NCBI GenBank assembly: GCA_020636915.1
Contig: JACJWV010000002.1
Span: forward strand, 1 to 64,000
DNA from: Nocardioides sp.
Lineage (GTDB): Bacteria > Actinomycetota > Actinomycetes > Propionibacteriales > Nocardioidaceae
DNA: 64,000 nucleotides
Direction: 5' to 3'
Within the stretch, counting starts at the first letter, position 1; each line of letters begins with the position of its first letter. This document shows, in pieces, positions 42,624-50,349 of this stretch. The position numbers were made by a program, and so were the translations under genes. The notes below the pieces were generated by a model. It worked only from the letters and a program-made list of their open reading frames with translations, was not told where the DNA came from and made no database searches.

Positions 42624-43525
42624 CGGGCGTTCCCTTCGGTAGCAGGGGCGGGGGCAGGGTCGGTACGGCGGTGGCGCGCGGCCGGCATCCACTCGGGACC
42701 AGCGGTCGCGTCGATGCGGGCGACCAGCCGGCCGCCCACGGGCTCGACCAGGTCGAGGTAGGTCTGCGTGAGCTCCGGCCCGAGGTGGCGCCAGGCCCGC
42801 TCGCAGATCCGGTCGGTGCGCGCCTCGATGTCGTCACGCAGGGCGAGCCCGGCCGCGTTGACGCGGCCACCGGTGGCCTGGCCGCGCTCCTCGAGGTCGT
42901 TCATCGCCGCCGCGAGGGCCGCGTCGTCGGAGCCCCGGCTCCGGGGGATCCAGTCCGGCGGGTAGTTCAGCATCGCGTTGTGCAGCAGGCCGGCCTGCGT
43001 CGCACTTACGTCCTCGGCCGCGAGGATCGCGAAGTGCGTGTCGCCGCGCCACTCGCGGATGCAGTTGACCGCGAGCCACGCGGACAGGAGCGGGTCGTCG
43101 GGCCGCGGCTGCTGACGGTGCGCGGCGAAGAGCACCCGGCCCGACACCGGCAGCGCGTCGGCCGCCGCCCACAACGGGTCCGCGAGCGCGGCCAGCCCGT
43201 CGCAGATCTCCGGCACGTAGTCGTGCAGGCCGGCGACGACCGCGCGGTCGCGGACGGCCGCGATCGCGGCGTACGACGTCCGCTGCTCGGCCAGCGCCAT
43301 CGAGAACTCGATGAAGGCGGGGCTGATCGAGTAGTACGCGGCCGCGACGGCCTGGTGCCCGGCGGGCGCGAGCGGGGCGCACCGGCTGGTGATGTAGTAC
43401 GCGCCCGGCACGTCGAGGCCGAGCTCGGCGCACCCCTCGACGGCGACCGGGTCCCAGTAGATCCAGCCGATCAGGCGGTGCGAGGCGAACGACGCCCGCG
43501 CGCTCAGCTCGCGCCAGTCGGTCAC
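42620..43525 (-). CDS. SCO6745-family protein
   Basis: 301-aa helical protein resembling the actinobacterial SCO6745/SalK-like family, which has no firm function. It has SHRLIGWIYWDPVAVEG near the start, AYYSISPAFIEFSMALAEQR in the middle and RGDTHFAILAAEDVSATQAGLLHNAML further on, with conserved His, Asp and Glu residues that could bind metal. The C-terminal 15 residues are Pro/Ala-rich. The GTG at 43525 overlaps the sulfatase stop by 4 bp, and the stop overlaps the dehalogenase start by 4 bp, so it is tightly coupled to both enzymes. Confidence 0.7.
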   Translation of the reverse strand: MTDWRELSARASFASHRLIGWIYWDPVAVEGCAELGLDVPGAYYITSRCAPLAPAGHQAVAAAYYSISPAFIEFSMALAEQRTSYAAIAAVRDRAVVAGLHDYVPEICDGLAALADPLWAAADALPVSGRVLFAAHRQQPRPDDPLLSAWLAVNCIREWRGDTHFAILAAEDVSATQAGLLHNAMLNYPPDWIPRSRGSDDAALAAAMNDLEERGQATGGRVNAAGLALRDDIEARTDRICERAWRHLGPELTQTYLDLVEPVGGRLVARIDATAGPEWMPAARHRRTDPAPAPATEGNAR

Positions 43526-46149
43526 CCGGCCGCCCCTGAGGAATCCTGCGCCGAGTCCTCCGCGGAGTCGCGCTCCAGCACGAGCCGCACCATCTCGCGC
43601 GCCACCATCGGCCCCGCGTTCTGATTCTGCCCGGTCACCAGGTTGCCGTCGACCACCCAGTGGTTGGCGAACGGGTCGCGGAACCGGCTGGTCGACTCGA
43701 AGAGCGCCCCCTTGGCCCGGAGCTCGGTCTCGGGGTGCATGGGCGTCGAGGTGATCTTGAGCTCGCGGACCTGCTTGTCGGTGACCGCGCTGAGCCGCCG
43801 GCCCTCGACGAGCGGACGGCCGTCCGGGGCGGTCGCGTTGAGCAGCCCGAGGGGGCCGTGGCAGACCCCGCCCATGACCAGGTCGGCCGCGGCCGCCTGC
43901 GTCATCTGGGCGGCCAGCGGCTCGGAGACCCCGAGGTCGAAGGCCGCGCCCCAGCCGCCGGCGAGGTAGACGACGTCGTAGTCGCTCATCTCCAGGTCGC
44001 CGACCGCGAGCGACTCCTCCAGCTTGGAGTGCAGGACGTCGTCGCCGAGGTAGCGGTCGTCGGCCTCGGTGCGCAGCACCGGCTTGAGCGACAGCGGGTC
44101 GACCGGGATCCGCCCACCGAGCGGGCTCGCCACGTCGACGTACATGCCGGCGTCCTCGAACGCGTAGTAGGGCACCGTCAGCTCGGAGGCGTAGACGCCC
44201 GTGGGCGTACCGTCGGCGAGCCGGTCGTGGTTGGTCGCGATGACCAGCGCGCGGCGACCATGAGCCGCCAGCGGTGCCGGCTCGGGGTCGTCGGGGTGCA
44301 TGCCCAGCCGCTGCACGAGCCGGCGCAGCACCCGCTGCGGCGGGCGCGGGCGTACGAGCTCGGCCACGCCCTGCGGGCGCGCGACGTAGGGCCACGGCCG
44401 GTTGCGCTCGGGCACCGCCCGGTGCTGCTCGTCCTTGAGCCGCTCACGCAGGTGGGCGAGGACCGCTCGGCACGCGGGGTCCTCGCTGCGGTTGCGCGAC
44501 TCGACCGGGTCGTCGTCGAGGTCGTAGAGCTCCCACTCGTCGGGGATCGGCTCGGTGCGGTACTCCGGTCCGGCCGGGCCGTTCGCGGCCAGGTGCCGGC
44601 GGCCGGGCTCGGTCCACGTGGCCGGGTCGTCGAAGGTGCGCACCAGCTTCCACAGGTGCCCCGCTCCGCCGTGCTTGTCGTCGACCCGCGCGACGACGCC
44701 CTCGAAGTTCGACGCCACGTGGGCGGCGACCTGGATGCGCAGCGGCGGCGGGGGCGCCGACTTCCGGCCGATCCGGCGCGCGAAGCCGGACAGGCCGCTG
44801 TCGCCCTCGAGCATGTTGTCGCGGGTGATCAGGTAGACCGCGCGGTCTCGGTCGGCCGAGCCCGGGTCGGCGACGACGGGCATCAGGTCGCGACCGGGCA
44901 GCGGGTGCACCTCGGTGAAGTCGGCCGCCAGCTCTGCGGCGACCGCGGCCTCGTCGATGCCGGCAGCGGCGAGCAGCGTGGGGACCAGGTCGACGTGCGA
45001 GGTGGGCACCCGCACGGTCGCCGGCGCGATCGCCCGGCTGCCGACGCCGGCGACCAGGAACGGCACGCGGGTGGCCTCGTCGTACAGGTTGAACCACTTC
45101 TGGTGCAGCCCGCCGTGGGCGCCGAGCAGGTCGCCGTGGTCGGAGGTCCGGACGAGCACCGCCTCGGCCGACCCCGCCGTGACGGCCCGGCGCACCCGGT
45201 CCAGCGAACCCTCCGCCTCGGCGTGCAGCCGGTAGTAGAAGTCGCGGTAGGCCTGCGCCTTGGTGCGGTAGATCCGGCCGATGGCCGAGGCCGGGCCGTA
45301 CGCCGACGGGTAGGACTCGCGGTAGGCGATCTGCGCCGCGGGCTTGAGCCCGAGGTCCTCGTTGTACGTCGGCGGCTCGGTCACGTGCGGGGGGTCCAGC
45401 GGTCCGGGACCGATCGGCATCCGGCGTACCCAGGCCGGGAAGAGGACGATGTCGTGGGGGTTCACGAAGCTCGCCACCAGCAGGAACGGTCGCAGCGCGT
45501 CCTCGTCACCGGCCGCGCGGCGGGCGTAGCGGTCCTCGAGCCAGGCCACGACCCGGTCCGCGATGAGCGGGTCGCGCCGCAGCCCGCTGTCGCCGATCGC
45601 CGCCCCGTGCGGCTCGGGGCCGACCCAGCCCGAGAAGCCGTACGGCGCCAGCGGGTCGGCGTCGAGGTAGGCCTGCACGTGGTCGGGGAGCGGCTCGCCG
45701 TCGGCGGTGTTGGTCTCGATGCGCCGGCCCTGCTCGTCGTGCAGGTCGGCGTGGCTGATGTGCCACTTGCCGTCGTAGTGGGTGTCGTAGCCGGCCGCCC
45801 GGAACCAGTTGCCGAGCGTCGGCACCTCGCCCTGCGGCAGCCACCGCATCCGGGTGTCGTCCGCGGTCTTGCCGAGCCCGTCGGTCTGGGTGACGCCGTG
45901 CAGGTCGGGGTAGTGGCCGGTGAAGATCGTCGGCCGCGACGGCACGCACGCCAGCGACCCGGTGTAGTGGCGCTCGAAGGAGACGCCGTGCTCGCGGAAC
46001 CAGCGGGTCCCGGCCAGGGTCCGCTCGCGCCAGGCGGCGAGCTCGGGACCCTCGTAGGGCGGCGCGGCCCGCTCCTCGTCGGTCATCAGGACGACGACGT
46101 CCGGCCGCGGCTGCGTGCCCTTCGCCCGACGCTGGGTCCTGCGGGTCAT
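43522..46149 (-). CDS. Sulfatase fused to a DJ-1/PfpI amidotransferase-like domain
   Basis: 875-aa two-enzyme fusion. The N-terminal sulfatase (about 15-560) starts with DVVVLMTDEERAAPPYEGPE. It has the formylglycine motif ACVPSRPTIFTGHYP (C68-x-P-S-R72), GKWHISHADLHD, TSDHGDLLGAHGG and a C-terminal YDLDDDPVESRNR segment. The last 243 residues (from about 633) are a DJ-1/PfpI domain of the Hsp31 kind: RALVIATNHD, then YDVVYLAGGWGAAFDL, the nucleophile elbow GGVCHGPLGLLNA (Cys about 763) and NHWVVDGNLVTGQNQNAG. No signal peptide, so cytoplasmic. The substrate is unknown. It overlaps both neighbours by 4 bp. Confidence 0.85.
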   Translation of the reverse strand: MTRRTQRRAKGTQPRPDVVVLMTDEERAAPPYEGPELAAWRERTLAGTRWFREHGVSFERHYTGSLACVPSRPTIFTGHYPDLHGVTQTDGLGKTADDTRMRWLPQGEVPTLGNWFRAAGYDTHYDGKWHISHADLHDEQGRRIETNTADGEPLPDHVQAYLDADPLAPYGFSGWVGPEPHGAAIGDSGLRRDPLIADRVVAWLEDRYARRAAGDEDALRPFLLVASFVNPHDIVLFPAWVRRMPIGPGPLDPPHVTEPPTYNEDLGLKPAAQIAYRESYPSAYGPASAIGRIYRTKAQAYRDFYYRLHAEAEGSLDRVRRAVTAGSAEAVLVRTSDHGDLLGAHGGLHQKWFNLYDEATRVPFLVAGVGSRAIAPATVRVPTSHVDLVPTLLAAAGIDEAAVAAELAADFTEVHPLPGRDLMPVVADPGSADRDRAVYLITRDNMLEGDSGLSGFARRIGRKSAPPPPLRIQVAAHVASNFEGVVARVDDKHGGAGHLWKLVRTFDDPATWTEPGRRHLAANGPAGPEYRTEPIPDEWELYDLDDDPVESRNRSEDPACRAVLAHLRERLKDEQHRAVPERNRPWPYVARPQGVAELVRPRPPQRVLRRLVQRLGMHPDDPEPAPLAAHGRRALVIATNHDRLADGTPTGVYASELTVPYYAFEDAGMYVDVASPLGGRIPVDPLSLKPVLRTEADDRYLGDDVLHSKLEESLAVGDLEMSDYDVVYLAGGWGAAFDLGVSEPLAAQMTQAAAADLVMGGVCHGPLGLLNATAPDGRPLVEGRRLSAVTDKQVRELKITSTPMHPETELRAKGALFESTSRFRDPFANHWVVDGNLVTGQNQNAGPMVAREMVRLVLERDSAEDSAQDSSGAAG

Positions 46150-46580
46150 GCCGGCCTCCTCGTCACGTGCGCCGCCAGGTCGGCGACCAGCTCCTCGTTG
46201 GCCCGCCCGACCCGGCCCGCGACCAAGCGTGCCACCACCGGGCCGCCCCGGGTCTCGATCGCGCCGGTCAGCGTGATGTCCGTGCCCTCGCCCGCGGCCG
46301 CGAGCTGCCAGGTGTTGTGGGCCGACCGCACGACGGCCGGCAGCCCCTCGATGCGGTAGCCGATGCGGACCCCCGGCTCCCACTCGTCGACGGTCTCGCG
46401 CAGCGCCGAGCGCCCGACCTGGACGCGTCGGGTGACCCCGGGCCCGGGCGGCCCGGCGGTCAGCAGGCTGCTCTGGGCGACGGTGCGCGACCAGCGACTG
46501 ATGTCGGCGAAGCTCGCGAGCGCCTCCCAGACGGTCTCGACAGGAGCCGCGACGGTCGCGCGGGACGCCGTGGTGGCCAT
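46146..46580 (-). CDS. SRPBCC (START-like) family protein
   Basis: 144-aa protein with the helix-grip fold of polyketide cyclase/dehydrase-like SRPBCC proteins: ATVAAPVETVWEALASFADI, WEPGVRIGYRIEGLP and TGAIETRGGPVVARLV. These bind hydrophobic ligands and can be cyclases, carriers or resistance proteins. It opens the sulfatase operon and overlaps the fusion gene by 4 bp, so a small hydrophobic ligand is expected in the pathway. The ATG at 46580 is 7 nt after TAGGAA, with TTGGCA 17 bp further upstream. Confidence 0.8.
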   Translation of the reverse strand: MATTASRATVAAPVETVWEALASFADISRWSRTVAQSSLLTAGPPGPGVTRRVQVGRSALRETVDEWEPGVRIGYRIEGLPAVVRSAHNTWQLAAAGEGTDITLTGAIETRGGPVVARLVAGRVGRANEELVADLAAHVTRRPA

Positions 46581-46587
46581 GGCTGGA

Positions 46588-46616
46588 TTCCTATCATTTG
46601 TCACTGACCTTGCCAA
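46588..46616 (-). promoter_or_regulatory. Promoter of the SRPBCC-sulfatase operon
   Basis: On the minus strand TTGGCA (46611-46616) and TAGGAA (46588-46593) are 17 bp apart, and the ATG begins 7 nt later, giving a leaderless message. It faces the arylsulfatase promoter; the two -35 boxes are 6 bp apart, so one regulator could act on both. Confidence 0.6.
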
Positions 46617-46622
46617 TAGTCG

Positions 46623-46651
46623 TTGACACGGCTGCAGCCCGTTCCTACCGT
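46623..46651 (+). promoter_or_regulatory. Consensus promoter of the arylsulfatase gene
   Basis: TTGACA (46623-46628) and TACCGT (46646-46651) with an exact 17-bp spacer. The ATG at 46658 falls at the expected transcription start, so the message is leaderless. TGTCA (46600-46604) and TTGACA form a loose inverted repeat that could be an operator. Confidence 0.75.
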
Positions 46652-46657
46652 CGGCGC

Positions 46658-48445
46658 ATGCCGTCGACCGATCACGAGGGCGCCGTCATCGGCCGCACCT
46701 TCGCCGACTCCACCCCTGCCTTTCCCGAGCCCGACCGGGCCCGACCGGGCGCGCCGAACGTCCTCTACGTGCTCTACGACGACCTCGGCTGGGCGGACTT
46801 CGGCTGCTTCGGCTCGGAGATCTCCACCCCGACGGTCGACCGCCTCGCCGCGGAGGGGCTGCGCTACACGAACTTCCACGTGACGCCGCTGTGCTCCCCC
46901 ACCCGCGCCAGCCTGCTCACCGGCCGCAACCACCACGCGACCGGGATGGGCCTGCTGCCGAACTTCGCGCTGGGCTACCCCGGCTACCGCGGCCAGCTGC
47001 ACCACACGACCGCGACCATCGGCGAGATGGCCCAGGCCCAGGGCTACACCACGCTCGGCGTCGGCAAGTGGCACCTGACGCCGATGAACCAGTTCACCGG
47101 CGCCGGCCCGTTCGACCAGTGGCCGCTGCGACGCGGCTTCGACCGGTTCTACGGCACGCCCGACGGGATGACCAACCAGTGGCGACCCGACCTGATCGAG
47201 GACAACCACTGGGTCGACACCCCCGAGCGGCCGGGCTACCACTTCACCGAGGACATCGTCGACAAGGCGATCGACTACGTGCGCGACCACCGCAACGGCG
47301 ACGCCGAGAAGCCGTTCTTCCTCTACGTCGCCTTCTGCGCCCCGCACTTCCCGCACCACGTGGCACGCGAGTACGTCGACAAGTACGTGCCGGTCTTCGA
47401 GAAGGGCTGGGACGCCACCCGGGCGGACCGGCTGGCCCGGCAGAAGGAGCTCGGGCTCGTGCCCCCGGACACCGAGCTCCCGCCGCGCAACCCCGGCGTG
47501 CGCGCGTGGGACGAGTACTCCCCCGAGGACCGGGCGGCGATGGTGCGCCTGCAGGCGGCGTACGCCGGCATGGTCGAGCACACCGACGAGCACCTCGGCC
47601 GCCTGGTGGCCGCGCTGGAGGCGATGGGCGAGCTCGACAACACCCTGGTCGTGCTGTGCAGCGACAACGGCGCCAGCCAGGAGGGCGGCGAGGTCGGGTC
47701 GATGAACGCGATGAAGTTCTTCTTCGGCTACGAGTCGCCCGAGGAGGAGCTGCGCGTCGTGAAGGAGAACCAGGACGCCATCGGCTGGTCCCCCGACTTC
47801 ATCAACACCTACGCGGTCGGCTGGTCGATGGCGGGCAACACCCCGCTCAAGCGCTGGAAGCAGGACACCCACGCCGGCGGCGTCCGCTCCCCGCTGGTGG
47901 TCCGCTACCCCGGCGAGATCCCCGACCCCGGCGGCATCCGCACGCAGTTCCACCACGCCATCGACATCACGCCGACCGCGCTCGACGTCACCGGCATGAC
48001 CGCCCCCTCGCAGGTCGGCGGGGTCGAGCAGGAGCCGCTGCACGGCGAGAGCCTGCGCTACACGTTCGCGCAGCCCGAGGCCCCCACGGTGCGGACCGTG
48101 CAGTACTTCGAGATGAACGGCCAGCGCGCGATCTGGCAGGACGGCTGGAAGGCGGTCACCCACCACGAGCCGATGCTGAGCCTGGAGCTGATGCTCACCG
48201 GCGACGCCGGCAAGGTCACCGACTTCGAGGCCGACCGGTGGGAGCTCTACCACGTCGACGAGGACTGGAACGAGCTCCACGACCTCGCGGAGCAGGAGCC
48301 GGAGCGGCTCGCCGCGATGGTCGAGCGCTGGTGGGTGGAGGCGGAGAAGTACGACGTCCTCCCGCTCGGCGCCGCGATCGGCGGGATGAACGGCCCGCCG
48401 ATCACCGGCCGCTACGGGCAGGCGCCGCCTCCGGAGGGGCCGTGA
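46658..48445 (+). CDS. Arylsulfatase, catalytic chain
   Basis: 595-aa type I sulfatase. LYVLYDDLGWADFGCFGSE binds calcium. VTPLCSPTRASLLTGRNHH holds the formylglycine motif (C79-S-P-T-R83). VGKWHLTPMNQ carries the active-site lysine and histidine, and VVLCSDNGASQEGG the second metal site. It matches the large soluble arylsulfatases (about 750-780 aa) that hydrolyse aryl or other organic sulfate esters, but stops before their C-terminal lectin-like domain, which follows as a separate overlapping gene. No signal peptide. The start at 46658 is fixed by the promoter; an upstream GTG is unlikely. Confidence 0.9.
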   Translation: MPSTDHEGAVIGRTFADSTPAFPEPDRARPGAPNVLYVLYDDLGWADFGCFGSEISTPTVDRLAAEGLRYTNFHVTPLCSPTRASLLTGRNHHATGMGLLPNFALGYPGYRGQLHHTTATIGEMAQAQGYTTLGVGKWHLTPMNQFTGAGPFDQWPLRRGFDRFYGTPDGMTNQWRPDLIEDNHWVDTPERPGYHFTEDIVDKAIDYVRDHRNGDAEKPFFLYVAFCAPHFPHHVAREYVDKYVPVFEKGWDATRADRLARQKELGLVPPDTELPPRNPGVRAWDEYSPEDRAAMVRLQAAYAGMVEHTDEHLGRLVAALEAMGELDNTLVVLCSDNGASQEGGEVGSMNAMKFFFGYESPEEELRVVKENQDAIGWSPDFINTYAVGWSMAGNTPLKRWKQDTHAGGVRSPLVVRYPGEIPDPGGIRTQFHHAIDITPTALDVTGMTAPSQVGGVEQEPLHGESLRYTFAQPEAPTVRTVQYFEMNGQRAIWQDGWKAVTHHEPMLSLELMLTGDAGKVTDFEADRWELYHVDEDWNELHDLAEQEPERLAAMVERWWVEAEKYDVLPLGAAIGGMNGPPITGRYGQAPPPEGP

Positions 48446-48987
48446 GCGCTCGGCGGCACTGGACGCTCTACCGCGGCCACGCCCGCCTGCCGGACGCCGC
48501 CGCGCCCGACGTGCGCGGCCGCTCCTACGTCATCACCGCCTGGGTCACCCTCGCCGCCCGCGAGGACGGCGGGGTGCTGTTGGCCCACGGGGACCGGCAC
48601 GCGGGCTACGCCGTCCGCGTCGCCGACGGCCGGCTCGTGCACGAGTACGCGCAGGACGGCGTCCGGAGCACGGTGACCTCGCTCCACCGGGTCCCGGTCG
48701 GCCGGCCGGTGGCGCTCGAGGTGCGCGTGCGCCGTACCGGCGCCAGCGCGCTGGTCACCCTGGTCGTCGACGGGCACGAGAGCGGCACCGGCACGATCCC
48801 GCTGCTCGCCCGGGCGCGCGTCGGCTACACCGGGGTCGACGTCGGCTGCGACCGCGGGCTGACCGTCGGCGACTACGCCGCGCCCGCGCGCTTCACCGGT
48901 CGCCTGGACCGCATCGACGTGCGCGCCGAGGACGACCAGTGGCTCGACCTCGCCGCCGCCTGGGAGATCGAGGGCGCGACCGGCTGA
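48442..48987 (+). CDS. Detached C-terminal concanavalin-like domain of arylsulfatase
   Basis: 181-aa all-beta protein corresponding to the C-terminal jelly-roll domain of long arylsulfatases: YRGHARLPDAAAPDVRGRSY, then VITAWVTLAAREDGGVLLAHG, HAGYAVRVADGRLVHEY, ALVTLVVDGHESGTG and YAAPARFTGRLDRIDV all follow the order of that domain. The GTG at 48442 overlaps the arylsulfatase stop by 4 bp, so the two chains would be made together and may assemble into one enzyme. Gene fission is favoured over sequencing error because the overlap is the standard GTGA kind used throughout the window, but a frameshift is not excluded. Confidence 0.75.
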   Translation: MSARRHWTLYRGHARLPDAAAPDVRGRSYVITAWVTLAAREDGGVLLAHGDRHAGYAVRVADGRLVHEYAQDGVRSTVTSLHRVPVGRPVALEVRVRRTGASALVTLVVDGHESGTGTIPLLARARVGYTGVDVGCDRGLTVGDYAAPARFTGRLDRIDVRAEDDQWLDLAAAWEIEGATG

Positions 48988-49053
48988 GGCTCGTGCGGCC
49001 GTGCACCGGCGGTGCGGTCGTGCGGTCGTGAGCGTTCGGACAGCCCGCAGGGC

Positions 49054-49413
49054 TCAGCCGGAGCAGAGGCAGAACGGGTGGCCGGCGGGGTCGAGGAAGA
49101 CGCGGAACGTGGTGCCGGGCTGGTGCTCGTGCTTGGTCGCGCCGAGCTCGAGCACCGCCGCCTCCGCGGTGTCGAGGTCGTCGACGTCGACGTCGATGTG
49201 CATCTGCTGCGGGACGTCCTGCCCGGGCCACTGGGGCGGCGTGAAGCCGTCCACCTTCTGGAAGCCGATGCCGTCGCCGTACTCGGCGCGGATGAAGCTC
49301 ATGTCGGGGTCGTCCCGCGCCACGGGCCAGTCGAGCAGGGCCCCGTAGAACGCGGCGAGCCGCTGCGGGTCGGGACAGTCGAGGACGACGACGGGAAAGC
49401 GTGCGATAGCCAT
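49054..49413 (-). CDS. VOC (glyoxalase/bleomycin resistance) family protein
   Basis: 119-aa protein with a vicinal-oxygen-chelate fold of two beta-alpha-beta-beta-beta repeats: RFPVVVLDCPDPQRLAAFYG at the start and MHIDVDVDDLDTAEAAVLEL in the second module, ending FLDPAGHPFCLCSG. It resembles actinobacterial glyoxalase-like domain proteins of unknown substrate. The ATG at 49413 is 7 nt after TACGGT on the minus strand, a leaderless arrangement. It stands alone between the arylsulfatase unit and the DedA-metallohydrolase pair. Confidence 0.82.
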   Translation of the reverse strand: MAIARFPVVVLDCPDPQRLAAFYGALLDWPVARDDPDMSFIRAEYGDGIGFQKVDGFTPPQWPGQDVPQQMHIDVDVDDLDTAEAAVLELGATKHEHQPGTTFRVFLDPAGHPFCLCSG

Positions 49414-49497
49414 GCCGACCACCGTAGACACGATCCCGGACGAACGGCTTCCGGTTTGCTTCCGGCGCTCTCGAGAGGTCCGCCGAGAGCCGCGACG

Positions 49498-50349
49498 TCA
49501 GCCGATCTCGACCCGGGTGAGGTCGTCGCCGAGGACGACGTCCCCGTCGAAGTGCACGGCGGCGCGCTCGCGCCACTCGTCCTCGGCGCCCGGCGCGAGC
49601 GCCGGCACGTAGTGGGTCAGGACCAGGGTGCCGACGCCGGCGCGGGCGGCGGTCTGCGCGGCCTCCTCGACCGAGGAGTGGTAGTCCAGGATGTCCTGGA
49701 TCCGCGGCAGCGGCACCGCCTCGAGGACGTCCTTGCGGATCGCGGTGATCACGAGCGCGTCGGCGCCGGCGCACAGCTCGTCCAGCGTCGCGCACGGCAC
49801 CGTGTCGCCGGCCACGACGACCGCGTGGCCGCCGTGCTCGATGCGGTACGCCAGCGTCGGCTCGACCGGGCGGTGGTCGGTGGCCCCGGCACGGATGACG
49901 ACGCCGTCGGCACCTTGGTCGGCCCCCTCGTCGGCACCCAGCACCGGGCCGGGACCGATCTCGTGCACCTCGACCGGCGGGGGGCCCTCGAGGTCGGCGT
50001 GGTGGGTGGTGCGGTAGCGGACGTCGGCGCTCAGCGAGGCCAGGACGCCGTCGACGAGGCCCGCGGCCCCCGGCGGGCCGTGCACGACCAGCGGGGACGG
50101 GGCGAACGTGGTGATCCAACGGGTGGTGACCAGGTCGCCGACGTCGGTCACGTGGTCGCTGTGCAGGTGGGTCAGCAGGACCGCGTCGAGCTGGTTGGGA
50201 CCGGATCCGGCGGCGGCGAGCCGCATCACGACCCCGCGGCCGGCGTCGACCAGGAAGGACCTCCCGCCGGCGCGGACCAGCGTCGCCGGACCGGCCCGCT
50301 GCGGGTCGGGGAGGGGGCTGCCGGTGCCGAGCAGGACGACCTCGATCAT
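49498..50349 (-). CDS. RNase Z-like metallo-beta-lactamase-fold hydrolase
   Basis: 283-aa MBL-fold protein. The zinc motif is VLLTHLHSDHVTDVGDL, later metal residues lie in VVVAGDTVPCATL and VLTHYVPAL, and DPQRAGPATLVRAGG at the start is typical of the RNase Z/arylsulfatase-like branch. It lacks the full exosite of RNase Z (about 300 aa or more), so a small-molecule esterase or arylsulfatase activity is possible. The ATG at 50349 overlaps the dedA stop by 4 bp. No signal peptide. Confidence 0.82.
   Translation of the reverse strand: MIEVVLLGTGSPLPDPQRAGPATLVRAGGRSFLVDAGRGVVMRLAAAGSGPNQLDAVLLTHLHSDHVTDVGDLVTTRWITTFAPSPLVVHGPPGAAGLVDGVLASLSADVRYRTTHHADLEGPPPVEVHEIGPGPVLGADEGADQGADGVVIRAGATDHRPVEPTLAYRIEHGGHAVVVAGDTVPCATLDELCAGADALVITAIRKDVLEAVPLPRIQDILDYHSSVEEAAQTAARAGVGTLVLTHYVPALAPGAEDEWRERAAVHFDGDVVLGDDLTRVEIG

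Noticed and set aside
46891..48987. A 698-codon frame overlapping the arylsulfatase in another frame
   Set aside because: Only the part from 48442 shows family resemblance. Upstream of that it is a low-complexity shadow of the sulfatase.
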